Of a stretch of DNA of 50,209 nucleotides, positions 15,909 to 23,842 are shown one piece after another. Position 1 is the first letter of the stretch, and each line of letters opens with the position of its first letter. Source of the stretch: CAZQXD01 sp964597315 (lineage in GTDB: Bacteria > Pseudomonadota > Gammaproteobacteria > Competibacterales > Competibacteraceae); assembly GCA_964597315.1 (NCBI GenBank), contig CAZQXD010000030.1, forward strand, positions 1 to 50,209, given 5' to 3'. The notes under the pieces were generated by a model that did no database searches, had not been told where the DNA came from, and saw only the letters and a list, made by a program, of their open reading frames with translations. Made by a program: the position numbers and the translations under genes.

Positions 15909-15937
15909 TTGACATGCTCCCCTCATCCTGGCATACC
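15909..15937 (+). promoter_or_regulatory. Possible promoter of the TAXI binding-protein gene
   Basis: A perfect TTGACA (15909-15914) followed after 17 nt by CATACC (15932-15937), a weak -10. It is placed 55 bp before the start codon at 15993. Confidence 0.3.
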
Positions 15938-15992
15938 CCTGACATCGCCGCCGCTGCGGCCGATCCTACCCAAGCCATACAGGATAAGGACT

Positions 15993-16859
15993 ATGAAGAC
16001 ACCCTCCGCCGTTTGTTTCGCCCTTGCCCTGGGCCTGTCCGGCGCCGCTCTTGCCGAGGGGCTGGCCATCAGCACCGGCAAGGAAGGGGGCGGCTATTAC
16101 GGCATCGGCAGCCGCCTTAAAACCGTCATGGCCGAACAGAACGTGGCCGTGGAGGTCATCCCCAGCGTCGGCTCCATGGAAAATCTGCTGCGCCTCAACG
16201 ATCCCCAAGGGCCGGTAAACATCGGCCTGACCCAGGCCGACGCCCTAAAAAGTTTTCTGATCGAAAACCCGGACTTCGAGAGCCGGATGCTGCTACTGGG
16301 AGAGATGGGCCAGGAGTGCGTATTCATCGTCACCGGCAAGGATACGGGCATCGACGATGACGGCGATTTGCAAGACAAGGGCAATCTGATTTCGCTCCAG
16401 GACCCCAACAGCGGGGTGGCGGTCACCTGGCAGTATATGACCACCCTGGAACCCAAATTCAAGAACACCCAACCGGCTTTCGTGGACACCATGGAAACCC
16501 TGCTCCAGCTCAAGAACGGCGGCAAAAACGCCCAGGTCAAGGCGGCCATGCTGGTGCAGCGCCCGGACGCCCGCTCTCCGGCCATGCAGGTGGTGCTGGA
16601 GAATCCCAAGGAATTTCACTTCGTGCCGGTCACCGATTGGGATCTGAACGACAAGCTTCCCGACGGCAGCGCCGTCTATACCTTCGAGGATGTGACCATT
16701 GAGAAGAAAAGCTGGGGCTTCGACACCACGGTGGACACCATCTGCACCCGCGCCCTGATGGTGGCCAACAAGGACAAGCTCAGCGCCGACGAGCGCTCCC
16801 GACTGTCCCGGGTGATGCTATTGGCAACCGACCGGGTCAAGGGCCAGACCGACAAGTGA
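15993..16859 (+). CDS. TAXI-family TRAP transporter substrate-binding protein
   Basis: A 288-residue periplasmic protein. Residues 1-21 are a signal peptide ending SGAALA. The mature start LAISTGKEGGGYYGIGSRLK is the hallmark of the TAXI family (TRAP-associated extracytoplasmic immunogenic proteins), followed by VEVIPSVGSMENLLRLN. These proteins bind small organic acids or amino acids for a fused-permease TRAP transporter. The ATG at 15993 follows AGGATAAGGA and gives an intact signal peptide. An earlier in-frame ATG does not. No TRAP permease is adjacent, so it is an orphan or serves a distant permease. Its 3' end overlaps the convergent exoprotein gene by 23 bp. Confidence 0.9.
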   Translation: MKTPSAVCFALALGLSGAALAEGLAISTGKEGGGYYGIGSRLKTVMAEQNVAVEVIPSVGSMENLLRLNDPQGPVNIGLTQADALKSFLIENPDFESRMLLLGEMGQECVFIVTGKDTGIDDDGDLQDKGNLISLQDPNSGVAVTWQYMTTLEPKFKNTQPAFVDTMETLLQLKNGGKNAQVKAAMLVQRPDARSPAMQVVLENPKEFHFVPVTDWDLNDKLPDGSAVYTFEDVTIEKKSWGFDTTVDTICTRALMVANKDKLSADERSRLSRVMLLATDRVKGQTDK

Positions 16860-19062
16860 TCCAACCGGCGCCGGGCGGCGTCCAGCCACCCGCCGCTGCC
16901 CGGACCGCCGGTAACTCAGAGCGTAGCCCGGAAGGAGTGTTCGGCAGGGCCTCATAAACCTGGACCGTGAGACTGGACACCGTGGCGTCGGCACGCCCGG
17001 CGCAGGGCCGGTCCAAAACCGCCGTGGCATCGAAGAACCGGGCAGGCAGGGTCACCAGGCCGCCGCTCGGGTCCACCTCGGCTGACTCCAGGGCCACCAT
17101 CCCATCCACCCCCAGTTCGGAGCTGGCGGTGATGGCGCTGCCGAAGCCCTGGAAGAGCGCCTGGGCGGCGACCCGTACACTGCCGCCCCGCCCCTCTCGG
17201 GCATCGGCCTCAATATGGCTGCTCCCCAGCAGCGCCAGGGACCGGGATCGGCCGATGGCGATGTCTCCGGCATTGCTGTCCGGGCCGCCGAATACCCGAG
17301 TGGTGATGGTGCTGTTCACCAGCAACCCGGACTCCCTCAGGTTCAGGCTGATCCGTCCCCCTCCGGCCTGGGCGGAGCGGGCGTTAATGGCGGCCCCGCG
17401 CATAAACAGCGTTCCCAGCTCCAGATCTATGTTGCCAGCATTGCTGCTGCTATCGCCAGTGGTGGCGGCCAGAATGGCCGACCCCTCCAGCAGAATCAGC
17501 CGTCTGGCCTGGATGCGGATATCACCGCCATCGCCGCCATTGTTCCGCCCCCGGGCGGGAGCGCCGATGCCGGTGACCCGTCCGGTGTTGGCGGCGGAGA
17601 TGAGAATTTCATCGGCCCGCACCCCAAGAACGCCTCCCCGGCCAGGACCCGAGGTCTCGGCGCTGAGCACACCCCCGGCTAGCAGCTCCAGGCGACCAAC
17701 GTTGATCTCCAAATTGCCGCCGTCGCCGGTGGCGTCCAGCAGGGAGCCGACGAAGATGCCGGTGGCCACTTCCGTTCCCCCCCGGCTGATGCGGAGCTGG
17801 TCGGCGGTCACGGTCACGCCGCCACCGGCGCCGGGGCCGAAGGTGGCGGCGGCGATGATACCGGCATCGCTCAGTTCCAGGCGCTCGGCCCGGATACGAA
17901 TATCCCCGGCCTGACCCGAGCCAAAGGTGTTGGTGGAGATGCCCGGACCCTCGGCCACGGTCAGCAGTTCCACGCTGCCATCGGGTCGGGGCACGGGGTT
18001 GATAAAGCGCGGCTCGCCAACACCGCCGGGATCGGCGATCAGCACGGTTCCGGCCTCGACGTCGATATCGCCTCCCGAACCGGCGCCCAGGGTGGAAGCG
18101 GTGAGGTCACTTTGACCGGACAGTTCCAGGCGCTCGGCCCGGATTATTAGATTCCCTCCCACGCCCGAGCCGATGACATCGGTGGTGAACAGGCCGTCCC
18201 GCACCTGAAAGACGCCGCTCAGGCCCACGTCGATACCGCCCCCTTGCCCGTCACCTAGGGTCCGGGCCGACACGCCAGCTCCCTCGACGCGCAGCGCGCC
18301 ACCCCGAATCACGATCCGACCACCGTTCTGGCCGTCCGTATTCAGGGCGGCGTCGGCGTCGAGGACCAAGCGCCCTCCCGCGCCCTCCATATCGCTCCCC
18401 GAACCGAGCCGGGCTATCCCTGAACCGGCAAGGCTGAACAAGCTGATACGCCCATCCAGAGCCACCAGGCGCCCACCCGATAGTTCCAGTTCTCCACCCG
18501 CCAGGGTCAGGGACAACCCCTCTCCCACGGTCAGCGTCCCCGTCACCCTTAGGAGACCGGGCGTTGTTCCCAAAAAACCAAAGGCCGAGGGCGGGGCGGC
18601 GGTCAGTACGCTCGCCCCGGGAAATCGGGCCTGAAAGTGACCACCATCGACCAGCTCCACGCGGTCGGCGCTGGCGGTAGCGAAGGACCCGCCCAGCTCC
18701 AGGCGGGCGTCAGGGCCGAATAGGATACCGTGGGGGTTGATAAGCAGTAGATCGGCTCCGGGCATACCCTCGGTACGCAACCGGCCATGGATGGCCGATG
18801 GCCCGTCTCCAGTGACCCGGGCCAGGATATGGGTCACTGCCGCAGGACCGGTGAAGGTGGCGCTCTCCCCGGCGGCCAGGTCGAAGCGGGTGAAGCTGTG
18901 GAATAAATTCCCGCCCACTCGCCGACCCGCCTCGGCGGCAATCCGGTACTCCGGCCCCGCCAGGGGACCGGCGGGACCCAGGCTGCCATCAAAACTGATC
19001 TGGGCCGACGCCTCAAGACCTGGGGCAAGGGCCAGCCAAGCAAGGAACATGCGCCACGACAT
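16837..19062 (-). CDS. Two-partner-secretion exoprotein (filamentous haemagglutinin N-terminal domain)
   Basis: A 741-residue secreted protein. A signal peptide (~1-20) precedes a TPS domain (~21-150) with NPHGILFGPDARLELGGSF, a variant of the family's NPNGI-x-FG motif. The rest is a long series of degenerate Gly-rich beta repeats (GSGxGGDIxIxAERLELS type, recurring about every 40-60 residues), expected to form a beta-helix. The C-terminal ~70 residues contain two Cys, as in many cyanobacterial and proteobacterial relatives. A TpsB outer-membrane pore should export it, but none is in the window. The ATG at 19062 lies 10 bp after waaA and starts a plausible signal peptide. Possible adhesin or surface protein. 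Confidence 0.85.
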   Translation of the reverse strand: MSWRMFLAWLALAPGLEASAQISFDGSLGPAGPLAGPEYRIAAEAGRRVGGNLFHSFTRFDLAAGESATFTGPAAVTHILARVTGDGPSAIHGRLRTEGMPGADLLLINPHGILFGPDARLELGGSFATASADRVELVDGGHFQARFPGASVLTAAPPSAFGFLGTTPGLLRVTGTLTVGEGLSLTLAGGELELSGGRLVALDGRISLFSLAGSGIARLGSGSDMEGAGGRLVLDADAALNTDGQNGGRIVIRGGALRVEGAGVSARTLGDGQGGGIDVGLSGVFQVRDGLFTTDVIGSGVGGNLIIRAERLELSGQSDLTASTLGAGSGGDIDVEAGTVLIADPGGVGEPRFINPVPRPDGSVELLTVAEGPGISTNTFGSGQAGDIRIRAERLELSDAGIIAAATFGPGAGGGVTVTADQLRISRGGTEVATGIFVGSLLDATGDGGNLEINVGRLELLAGGVLSAETSGPGRGGVLGVRADEILISAANTGRVTGIGAPARGRNNGGDGGDIRIQARRLILLEGSAILAATTGDSSSNAGNIDLELGTLFMRGAAINARSAQAGGGRISLNLRESGLLVNSTITTRVFGGPDSNAGDIAIGRSRSLALLGSSHIEADAREGRGGSVRVAAQALFQGFGSAITASSELGVDGMVALESAEVDPSGGLVTLPARFFDATAVLDRPCAGRADATVSSLTVQVYEALPNTPSGLRSELPAVRAAAGGWTPPGAGWITCRSGP

Positions 19063-19072
19063 ATCCACTAGT

Positions 19073-20338
19073 CTAGCCGCCTTTGGGCGCCAGCACCTCA
19101 TCAAGGACGGTCAAAAGCGCTGTCAGCGCCCCGCGATTGGCCTCCACCACGGCCCGCCCTGCCCCGCTCATGACCGTACGACTTTGGGGATCGGTCAGCA
19201 GCTCGGCCACCACCGCCGCCAGTTGTCCCCCATCGGCCACCTGCCGGGCGGCGTTGGCCTCCAGCAGCCGCTGGCTGGCTTCGGTGAAGTTGAACATATG
19301 AGGCCCGAACAACACGGGCAGGCCCAGGGCGGCAGGCTCTAGGACGTTGTGGCCCCCCACAGGAACCAGGCTGCCGCCCACAAAGGCCAGATCGGCGGCG
19401 GCGAACAACAACAGCAGTTCCCCCAGCGTGTCCCCCAGATAGACCCCGGTGGCGGCAACGCACACATCCCCCTGACCACGCCTGGCCACTGTCCAACCCC
19501 GACGCCGACACAGTTCGGCCACGGCGTCGAAACGTTCCGGGTGGCGGGGCACTAGCACCAGCAACGTCTGGGGGTGGGTCTGACGCAGCCGCTCGAAAGC
19601 GTCCAGCACCACCTCGTCCTCGCCTTGGTGGGTGCTGGCGGCGATCCATACCGGCCTGTCCTGGCCCAGTTGCCGACGCAGTGCCAAACCTTGTTCCAGC
19701 AAGCCCTCCGGCAGGGCCAGATCGTATTTGAGATTGCCGGTGACCGTCACTCGGGGCGCTCCCAGCTCCCGGAACCGTTGAGCGTCGGCCTCGGCTTGGG
19801 CGGCGATCACTGCGGTCCGTTCCAGCAAGCGTCGGCTCAGTTGGCCCAGCCGCCCATAGCCTTTGGCCGAGCGGGCCGAGAGCCGGGCGTTGGCCACCAC
19901 CACAGGCGTCCCCCGGCGCTGGCAGGCGGCGAACAAATTGGGCCATAGTTCGGTTTCCATGATCAGGGCCAGTCGCGGTCGGGTCCGGTCCAGGAATCGG
20001 GCCACGGCGCCGGGTAGATCATAGGGAGCATAGACATGATGAACTTGGTTTCCCAGGGATGCTCGCACCTGCCGGGAGCCGGTGGGGGTGGTGGTGGTCA
20101 CCAGCACTGGGCTGTCCGGGTAGCGTTCTAGAAGGGCGCGAATCAACGGTAGGGCGGCCCGGGTCTCTCCCAGGGATACGGCGTGGACCCAGAGGCAGGG
20201 TCCGGGCAGGGCCGGGATGCAGCCGAAACGCTCGGCCCAGCGTTGCCGATAGCCTGGAGCCTTACGGCCACGCCAGTACAGGCGTAGCAGGATTAGCGGA
20301 GTAAGCAGGTACAACAACAGGCTGTAAAGGGTGCGCAT
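19073..20338 (-). CDS. waaA: 3-deoxy-D-manno-octulosonic acid (Kdo) transferase
   Basis: A 421-residue GT-B glycosyltransferase anchored by an N-terminal transmembrane helix (~5-22, LYSLLLYLLTPLILLRLYW). It transfers Kdo from CMP-Kdo to lipid A precursor at the cytoplasmic face of the inner membrane. Family features include WVHAVSLGETRAALPL with the conserved catalytic Glu, TGNLKYDL, and a C-terminal nucleotide-binding stretch GGSLVPVGGHNVLEPAALGLPV. The ATG at 20338 follows GGAG...GGGG overlapping the end of the upstream gene. It belongs to an envelope-biogenesis run with hldE, with msbA divergent. Confidence 0.95.
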   Translation of the reverse strand: MRTLYSLLLYLLTPLILLRLYWRGRKAPGYRQRWAERFGCIPALPGPCLWVHAVSLGETRAALPLIRALLERYPDSPVLVTTTTPTGSRQVRASLGNQVHHVYAPYDLPGAVARFLDRTRPRLALIMETELWPNLFAACQRRGTPVVVANARLSARSAKGYGRLGQLSRRLLERTAVIAAQAEADAQRFRELGAPRVTVTGNLKYDLALPEGLLEQGLALRRQLGQDRPVWIAASTHQGEDEVVLDAFERLRQTHPQTLLVLVPRHPERFDAVAELCRRRGWTVARRGQGDVCVAATGVYLGDTLGELLLLFAAADLAFVGGSLVPVGGHNVLEPAALGLPVLFGPHMFNFTEASQRLLEANAARQVADGGQLAAVVAELLTDPQSRTVMSGAGRAVVEANRGALTALLTVLDEVLAPKGG

Positions 20339-20342
20339 CCCC

Positions 20343-21140
20343 TTACTCCGATACACCGGCCAGCACCCGATCCAGGGCAGCGGCGTTGGCCCGCAGATGG
20401 TCCCGGCTCAGGGTGCCCACCACCACGCTGCCCACCCCCGGTTCGGCGAAAATCATCTCCAGACTATGGCTCACCGGATCAACCCCCGGCGGTGCCTCCA
20501 GATGGCCGCTTTGCAAGCCTTTTTTAATCAGCACCCCCCGACCTTGCCGGGCGGCGGCCCGGATCACCGGTAATTGGGAGCGGTCGGCGGGATTGTAGGT
20601 CACCATCACCAGATCGCAGACCTCTAGAGCCTTGAGTCCTCCGGCCACGGTCTTGCCGGACAAGCCCACGGCCCGCACCAGGCCCTCGGCTTTCAGCCGC
20701 AGCAGTTCCGGCAGCGCCCCCTCTCGTTCCAGGATGCTCAGGTCGTCGCCGTCAGAATGGATCAGCACCCCATCCAGCCAATCGGTACGCAGCCGCCGCA
20801 GGCTGCGCTCCACGCTGGCGCGGGTGGCGGCGGCGGAAAAATCAAAATGGGAGCGGCCAGCGTCGAAGCTCTCGCCGATCTTGGTGACGATCACCCAGTC
20901 CGAGCGGCGGGCCAGCAGCCGCCCCAGGCGCTCCTCGGCCAGGCCGTAGGCGGGGGCGGTATCCAGCAGATTGATGCCTAGCTCCCGGGCCAGGTCCAGC
21001 AGACCGGCTACGGTCCGGTCATCGGGCAGTTGGAAAGGACGGGGGTATTTGACGCCCTGGTTGCGGCCGAACTTAACGGTGCCCAGCCCCAGGGGACAGA
21101 CCCTCGGACCGGCGGCCCCCAGGGGCCTTAGCTCTGCCAT
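20343..21140 (-). CDS. Aldo/keto reductase
   Basis: A 265-residue NAD(P)H-dependent oxidoreductase of the AKR fold. The catalytic tetrad is recognisable as Asp and Tyr in LLDTAPAYG, Lys in VIVTKIGE and His in GVLIHSDGDD. The C-terminal VVVGTLSRDHLRAN region is the usual coenzyme-binding site. It is slightly shorter than typical 300-330-residue members but complete. It overlaps the preceding FAD gene by 13 bp and precedes waaA by 4 bp, so it is translationally coupled on both sides. Substrate not predictable. Its position between Kdo and heptose genes hints at envelope sugar chemistry, but this is inference. Confidence 0.9.
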   Translation of the reverse strand: MAELRPLGAAGPRVCPLGLGTVKFGRNQGVKYPRPFQLPDDRTVAGLLDLARELGINLLDTAPAYGLAEERLGRLLARRSDWVIVTKIGESFDAGRSHFDFSAAATRASVERSLRRLRTDWLDGVLIHSDGDDLSILEREGALPELLRLKAEGLVRAVGLSGKTVAGGLKALEVCDLVMVTYNPADRSQLPVIRAAARQGRGVLIKKGLQSGHLEAPPGVDPVSHSLEMIFAEPGVGSVVVGTLSRDHLRANAAALDRVLAGVSE

Positions 21141-22312
21141 TGCACCGCCTCATCGTCCCAGGGATACGGGGCCACCAGCGGGCAGGGCCAGGGGCCGAAC
21201 GGTCTCAGGTCGGTATAGCGGGGCTTGATGCCGTCCTGGCGCAGCAGTTTGATGATCTGGTCGGCCATCAACGGCACCATGGCCAGTTTCACCGGCCAGG
21301 CGGTGATCAAGGCGCCGATTGGAAATACACCCGGTTGATCCGGGCGGTTCCGGTGACGCTGCCGGGGTTCGGCCCGGTCCACCCGCAAGGTGGCGAATTC
21401 GGCCCCCGCCAGGTCCACCCAGGGCAATAGGCTGGACAGCTCCCGGCGGGCGGCGGCAATCTGCTGAGCGTGGTGGCGTTTCACGCCCTCTTCGGCCAAG
21501 CCGCCCCCCAGATACCAGACCGTGCGGTCCTCCTTGTCCTTATGGGAGGTAATGGTCAGGCGCGGCACATCCTTGCTCCCCAGACAATGGGCGTACAACC
21601 CGGCGGGCAGCTTGTGGCCCCGGACCATGACCATGTTCAGAGGCCGGAGCTGCATATTGGTGACGCCGAAAAAGCCGTTGCCCACCCCGGCGGTGAGAAT
21701 GATGCGCTGGGCGCGCAAGGCCACTGGCTCCAGGCCGTCGGTGCGCAGGGTGATACTGTTGTCGGCGGCCAGCACCGCATGGCTCTGGTTGAGGACGATG
21801 GCGTCCCGATGGGGGCGGGCCAGGGCTTCGATCAGGGAGTCGGCAGCCAGCACCGGCTCGTCCAGCCGGTAGACCTTGCCCTGGAAGCGCCGGTGCCGAA
21901 ACACCTCCGGGAAGTCCTGATTCTCCAGGGACTCCATGCGGCTTTTCATGGCCTTGCTAGCGAAGAAACCCATCAGCCGGGAGGCCACGGAGCCTTCGGC
22001 AGTCCACAGATATTGATGATCGGAGAGCAGCCGAGCGCCCGATAGGTCCACCTCCCCTTCGCCGTCCAGGCACTGACGCCAGACCGTCGGCATCTCGGCC
22101 ACGGCCCGGGCGGCGCCGCTCTCCTGGCCTTTTAGGGCGTATTTGGCGCCGCCGTGGATGATGCCCTGGGATTTGAGGGTCTGCCCGGCCCCTAGCCGGG
22201 ACCCCTCCACCAACACCACTCCATAGCCCTGGGCCCGTAGCCGAGAAAGCAACCATAGTCCGGCGATGCCACCGCCGACGATGGCGATATCGATGTCCAA
22301 AGTCTCGCTCAT
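21128..22312 (-). CDS. FAD-dependent oxidoreductase (DAO/glycine-oxidase type)
   Basis: A 394-residue flavoprotein. The N-terminal Rossmann motif IAIVGGGIAGLWLLSRLR with the following acidic residue in VLVEGSRLGAGQT binds FAD. The GQTLKSQGIIHGG stretch and C-terminal PIGALITAWPVKLAMVPLMA match the DAO superfamily, whose members oxidise amines, hydroxy acids or glycerol-3-phosphate. The ATG at 22312 is preceded by GGAAGAC. It starts 9 bp after hldE and overlaps the aldo/keto reductase by 13 bp. The substrate cannot be named. The pairing with an aldo/keto reductase suggests two steps acting on one compound (inference). Confidence 0.88.
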   Translation of the reverse strand: MSETLDIDIAIVGGGIAGLWLLSRLRAQGYGVVLVEGSRLGAGQTLKSQGIIHGGAKYALKGQESGAARAVAEMPTVWRQCLDGEGEVDLSGARLLSDHQYLWTAEGSVASRLMGFFASKAMKSRMESLENQDFPEVFRHRRFQGKVYRLDEPVLAADSLIEALARPHRDAIVLNQSHAVLAADNSITLRTDGLEPVALRAQRIILTAGVGNGFFGVTNMQLRPLNMVMVRGHKLPAGLYAHCLGSKDVPRLTITSHKDKEDRTVWYLGGGLAEEGVKRHHAQQIAAARRELSSLLPWVDLAGAEFATLRVDRAEPRQRHRNRPDQPGVFPIGALITAWPVKLAMVPLMADQIIKLLRQDGIKPRYTDLRPFGPWPCPLVAPYPWDDEAVQWQS

Positions 22313-22321
22313 GTCTTCCGT

Positions 22322-23743
22322 TCAGGTTCTGCCTAGAATGCGGGCGATGGTGCCAGTGGTGGAACAGCCATCGATATAGTCCATGACCACGACTTGGCCG
22401 CCGGCCTCCCAGACACAGTGGTTACCGGGGATGGCGTGGGGGTCGTTGTCACCGCCCTTGACCAGATAGTCGGGCCGGACCCGGCAGATCAGCCGTTCCG
22501 GGGTATCTTCCGAGAAGGCCACCACCCAGTCCACGGCCGCTAGCCCCGCCAACACTTTCATGCGGCTCTCCAGGGCATTGACGGGTCGGGTTTCTCCCTT
22601 CAGGCGGCGCACCGAAGCGTCGTCGTTGAGGGCCACGATCAGCCGGTTGCCCAGCCGCCGGGCCTGCTCCAGATAGGCCACATGGCCGGCGTGGAGAATA
22701 TCGAAACAGCCGTTGGTCATGACGATGGTTTCGCCCTTGGCCTTGGCGTCGGCCACCGCCTGGAGCAACCGCGCCTCGTCCAGCATCCCCCGCCGCGGCT
22801 CGTCGTGGTCGTACAAGGCCCGGCCCAATTCCGAAGCGGTGGCGCTGGCGGCCCCCAGCTTGCCCACCACGATACCCGCAGCCAGATTGGCCAGGGCGGT
22901 GGCGTCGGTCAGGGTCGTCCCCACCGCCAAGGCTGCGGCCAGGGTGGCGATCACCGTGTCGCCGGCGCCGGTAACGTCGAATACCTCCCTGGCCCGGGCC
23001 GGTAGGTGCATGGGGGGCTGGTCCCGACTCAGCAGGCTCATGCCATGCTCACCCCGGGTCACTAGCAGGGCCTCCAGCGCCAGTTCCCTCAACAGCCCGT
23101 CGGCTTTGCTTTCCAGCTCGGCGACATGGGCGCAGGGACCGACCACCGCTTCGAATTCCGCCAGATTGGGGGTAATCAGGGTAGCGCCCCGGTAGCGGGT
23201 GAAGTCCCGGCCCTTGGGGTCCACTAATACGGGACAACCCGCCTCGCGGGCGGCGGCGATGCAGGACTGGGCGTCTTGCAAGGCGCCCTTGCCATAATCC
23301 GACAACACCACCCCGCCCGTCCCGGCCAGCCGCTCCCGAAACCGGCTCAGCAACTCGGCGGGCCGGAAGCCGGGAAACCCCTCCTCGAAGTCCAGGCGCA
23401 GCAGTTGTTGATGGCGGCTCAGCACCCGCAACTTGGTGACCGTGGTCCAGTCCGGGGACTGGAGAAACTCGCTGTCCACCCCGAAGCGGCTGAGCCGGGC
23501 GGCCAGGGATCGTCCGGCCTCGTCATCGCCCACCAGACCCAGCGCCGTGGCCCGGCCACCCAGGGCGGCCACGTTGACCGCCACATTGGCGCCGCCCCCG
23601 GGGCGTTCCTCTAGTTCCTGGACCCGCACCACGGGGACCGGCGCCTCCGGGGAGATGCGGGCGGTAGCGCCGTGCCAGTAACGGTCCAACATCACGTCGC
23701 CCGCCACCAGCACCCGGGCTTTATCGAATTGGGGTAACTGCAT
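22322..23743 (-). CDS. hldE: Bifunctional heptose-7-phosphate kinase / heptose-1-phosphate adenylyltransferase
   Basis: A 473-residue enzyme making ADP-heptose for the LPS inner core. The N-terminal ribokinase-like domain (~1-320) shows AGDVMLDRYWHG, PGGGANVAVNVAALGG and the catalytic DVTGAGDTVIATLA. The C-terminal nucleotidyltransferase domain begins MTNGCFDILHAGHV (HxGH motif) and continues with ALNDDASVRRLKG. Both halves are intact and fused, as in most gammaproteobacteria. The ATG at 23743 gives the usual N-terminus. The frame is open 26 codons further upstream without similarity. It is the first gene of the minus-strand hldE-FAD-AKR-waaA run and is divergent from msbA. Confidence 0.96.
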   Translation of the reverse strand: MQLPQFDKARVLVAGDVMLDRYWHGATARISPEAPVPVVRVQELEERPGGGANVAVNVAALGGRATALGLVGDDEAGRSLAARLSRFGVDSEFLQSPDWTTVTKLRVLSRHQQLLRLDFEEGFPGFRPAELLSRFRERLAGTGGVVLSDYGKGALQDAQSCIAAAREAGCPVLVDPKGRDFTRYRGATLITPNLAEFEAVVGPCAHVAELESKADGLLRELALEALLVTRGEHGMSLLSRDQPPMHLPARAREVFDVTGAGDTVIATLAAALAVGTTLTDATALANLAAGIVVGKLGAASATASELGRALYDHDEPRRGMLDEARLLQAVADAKAKGETIVMTNGCFDILHAGHVAYLEQARRLGNRLIVALNDDASVRRLKGETRPVNALESRMKVLAGLAAVDWVVAFSEDTPERLICRVRPDYLVKGGDNDPHAIPGNHCVWEAGGQVVVMDYIDGCSTTGTIARILGRT

Positions 23744-23842
23744 ACGTATGGCTGCTCGACCGCCTAAACCGGGGCGGAATGATAGCACAGGCCGCCCCAC
23801 GGCCGTTTCGCAAATTCCCACGCTAGCAACTACCCTACCAGG

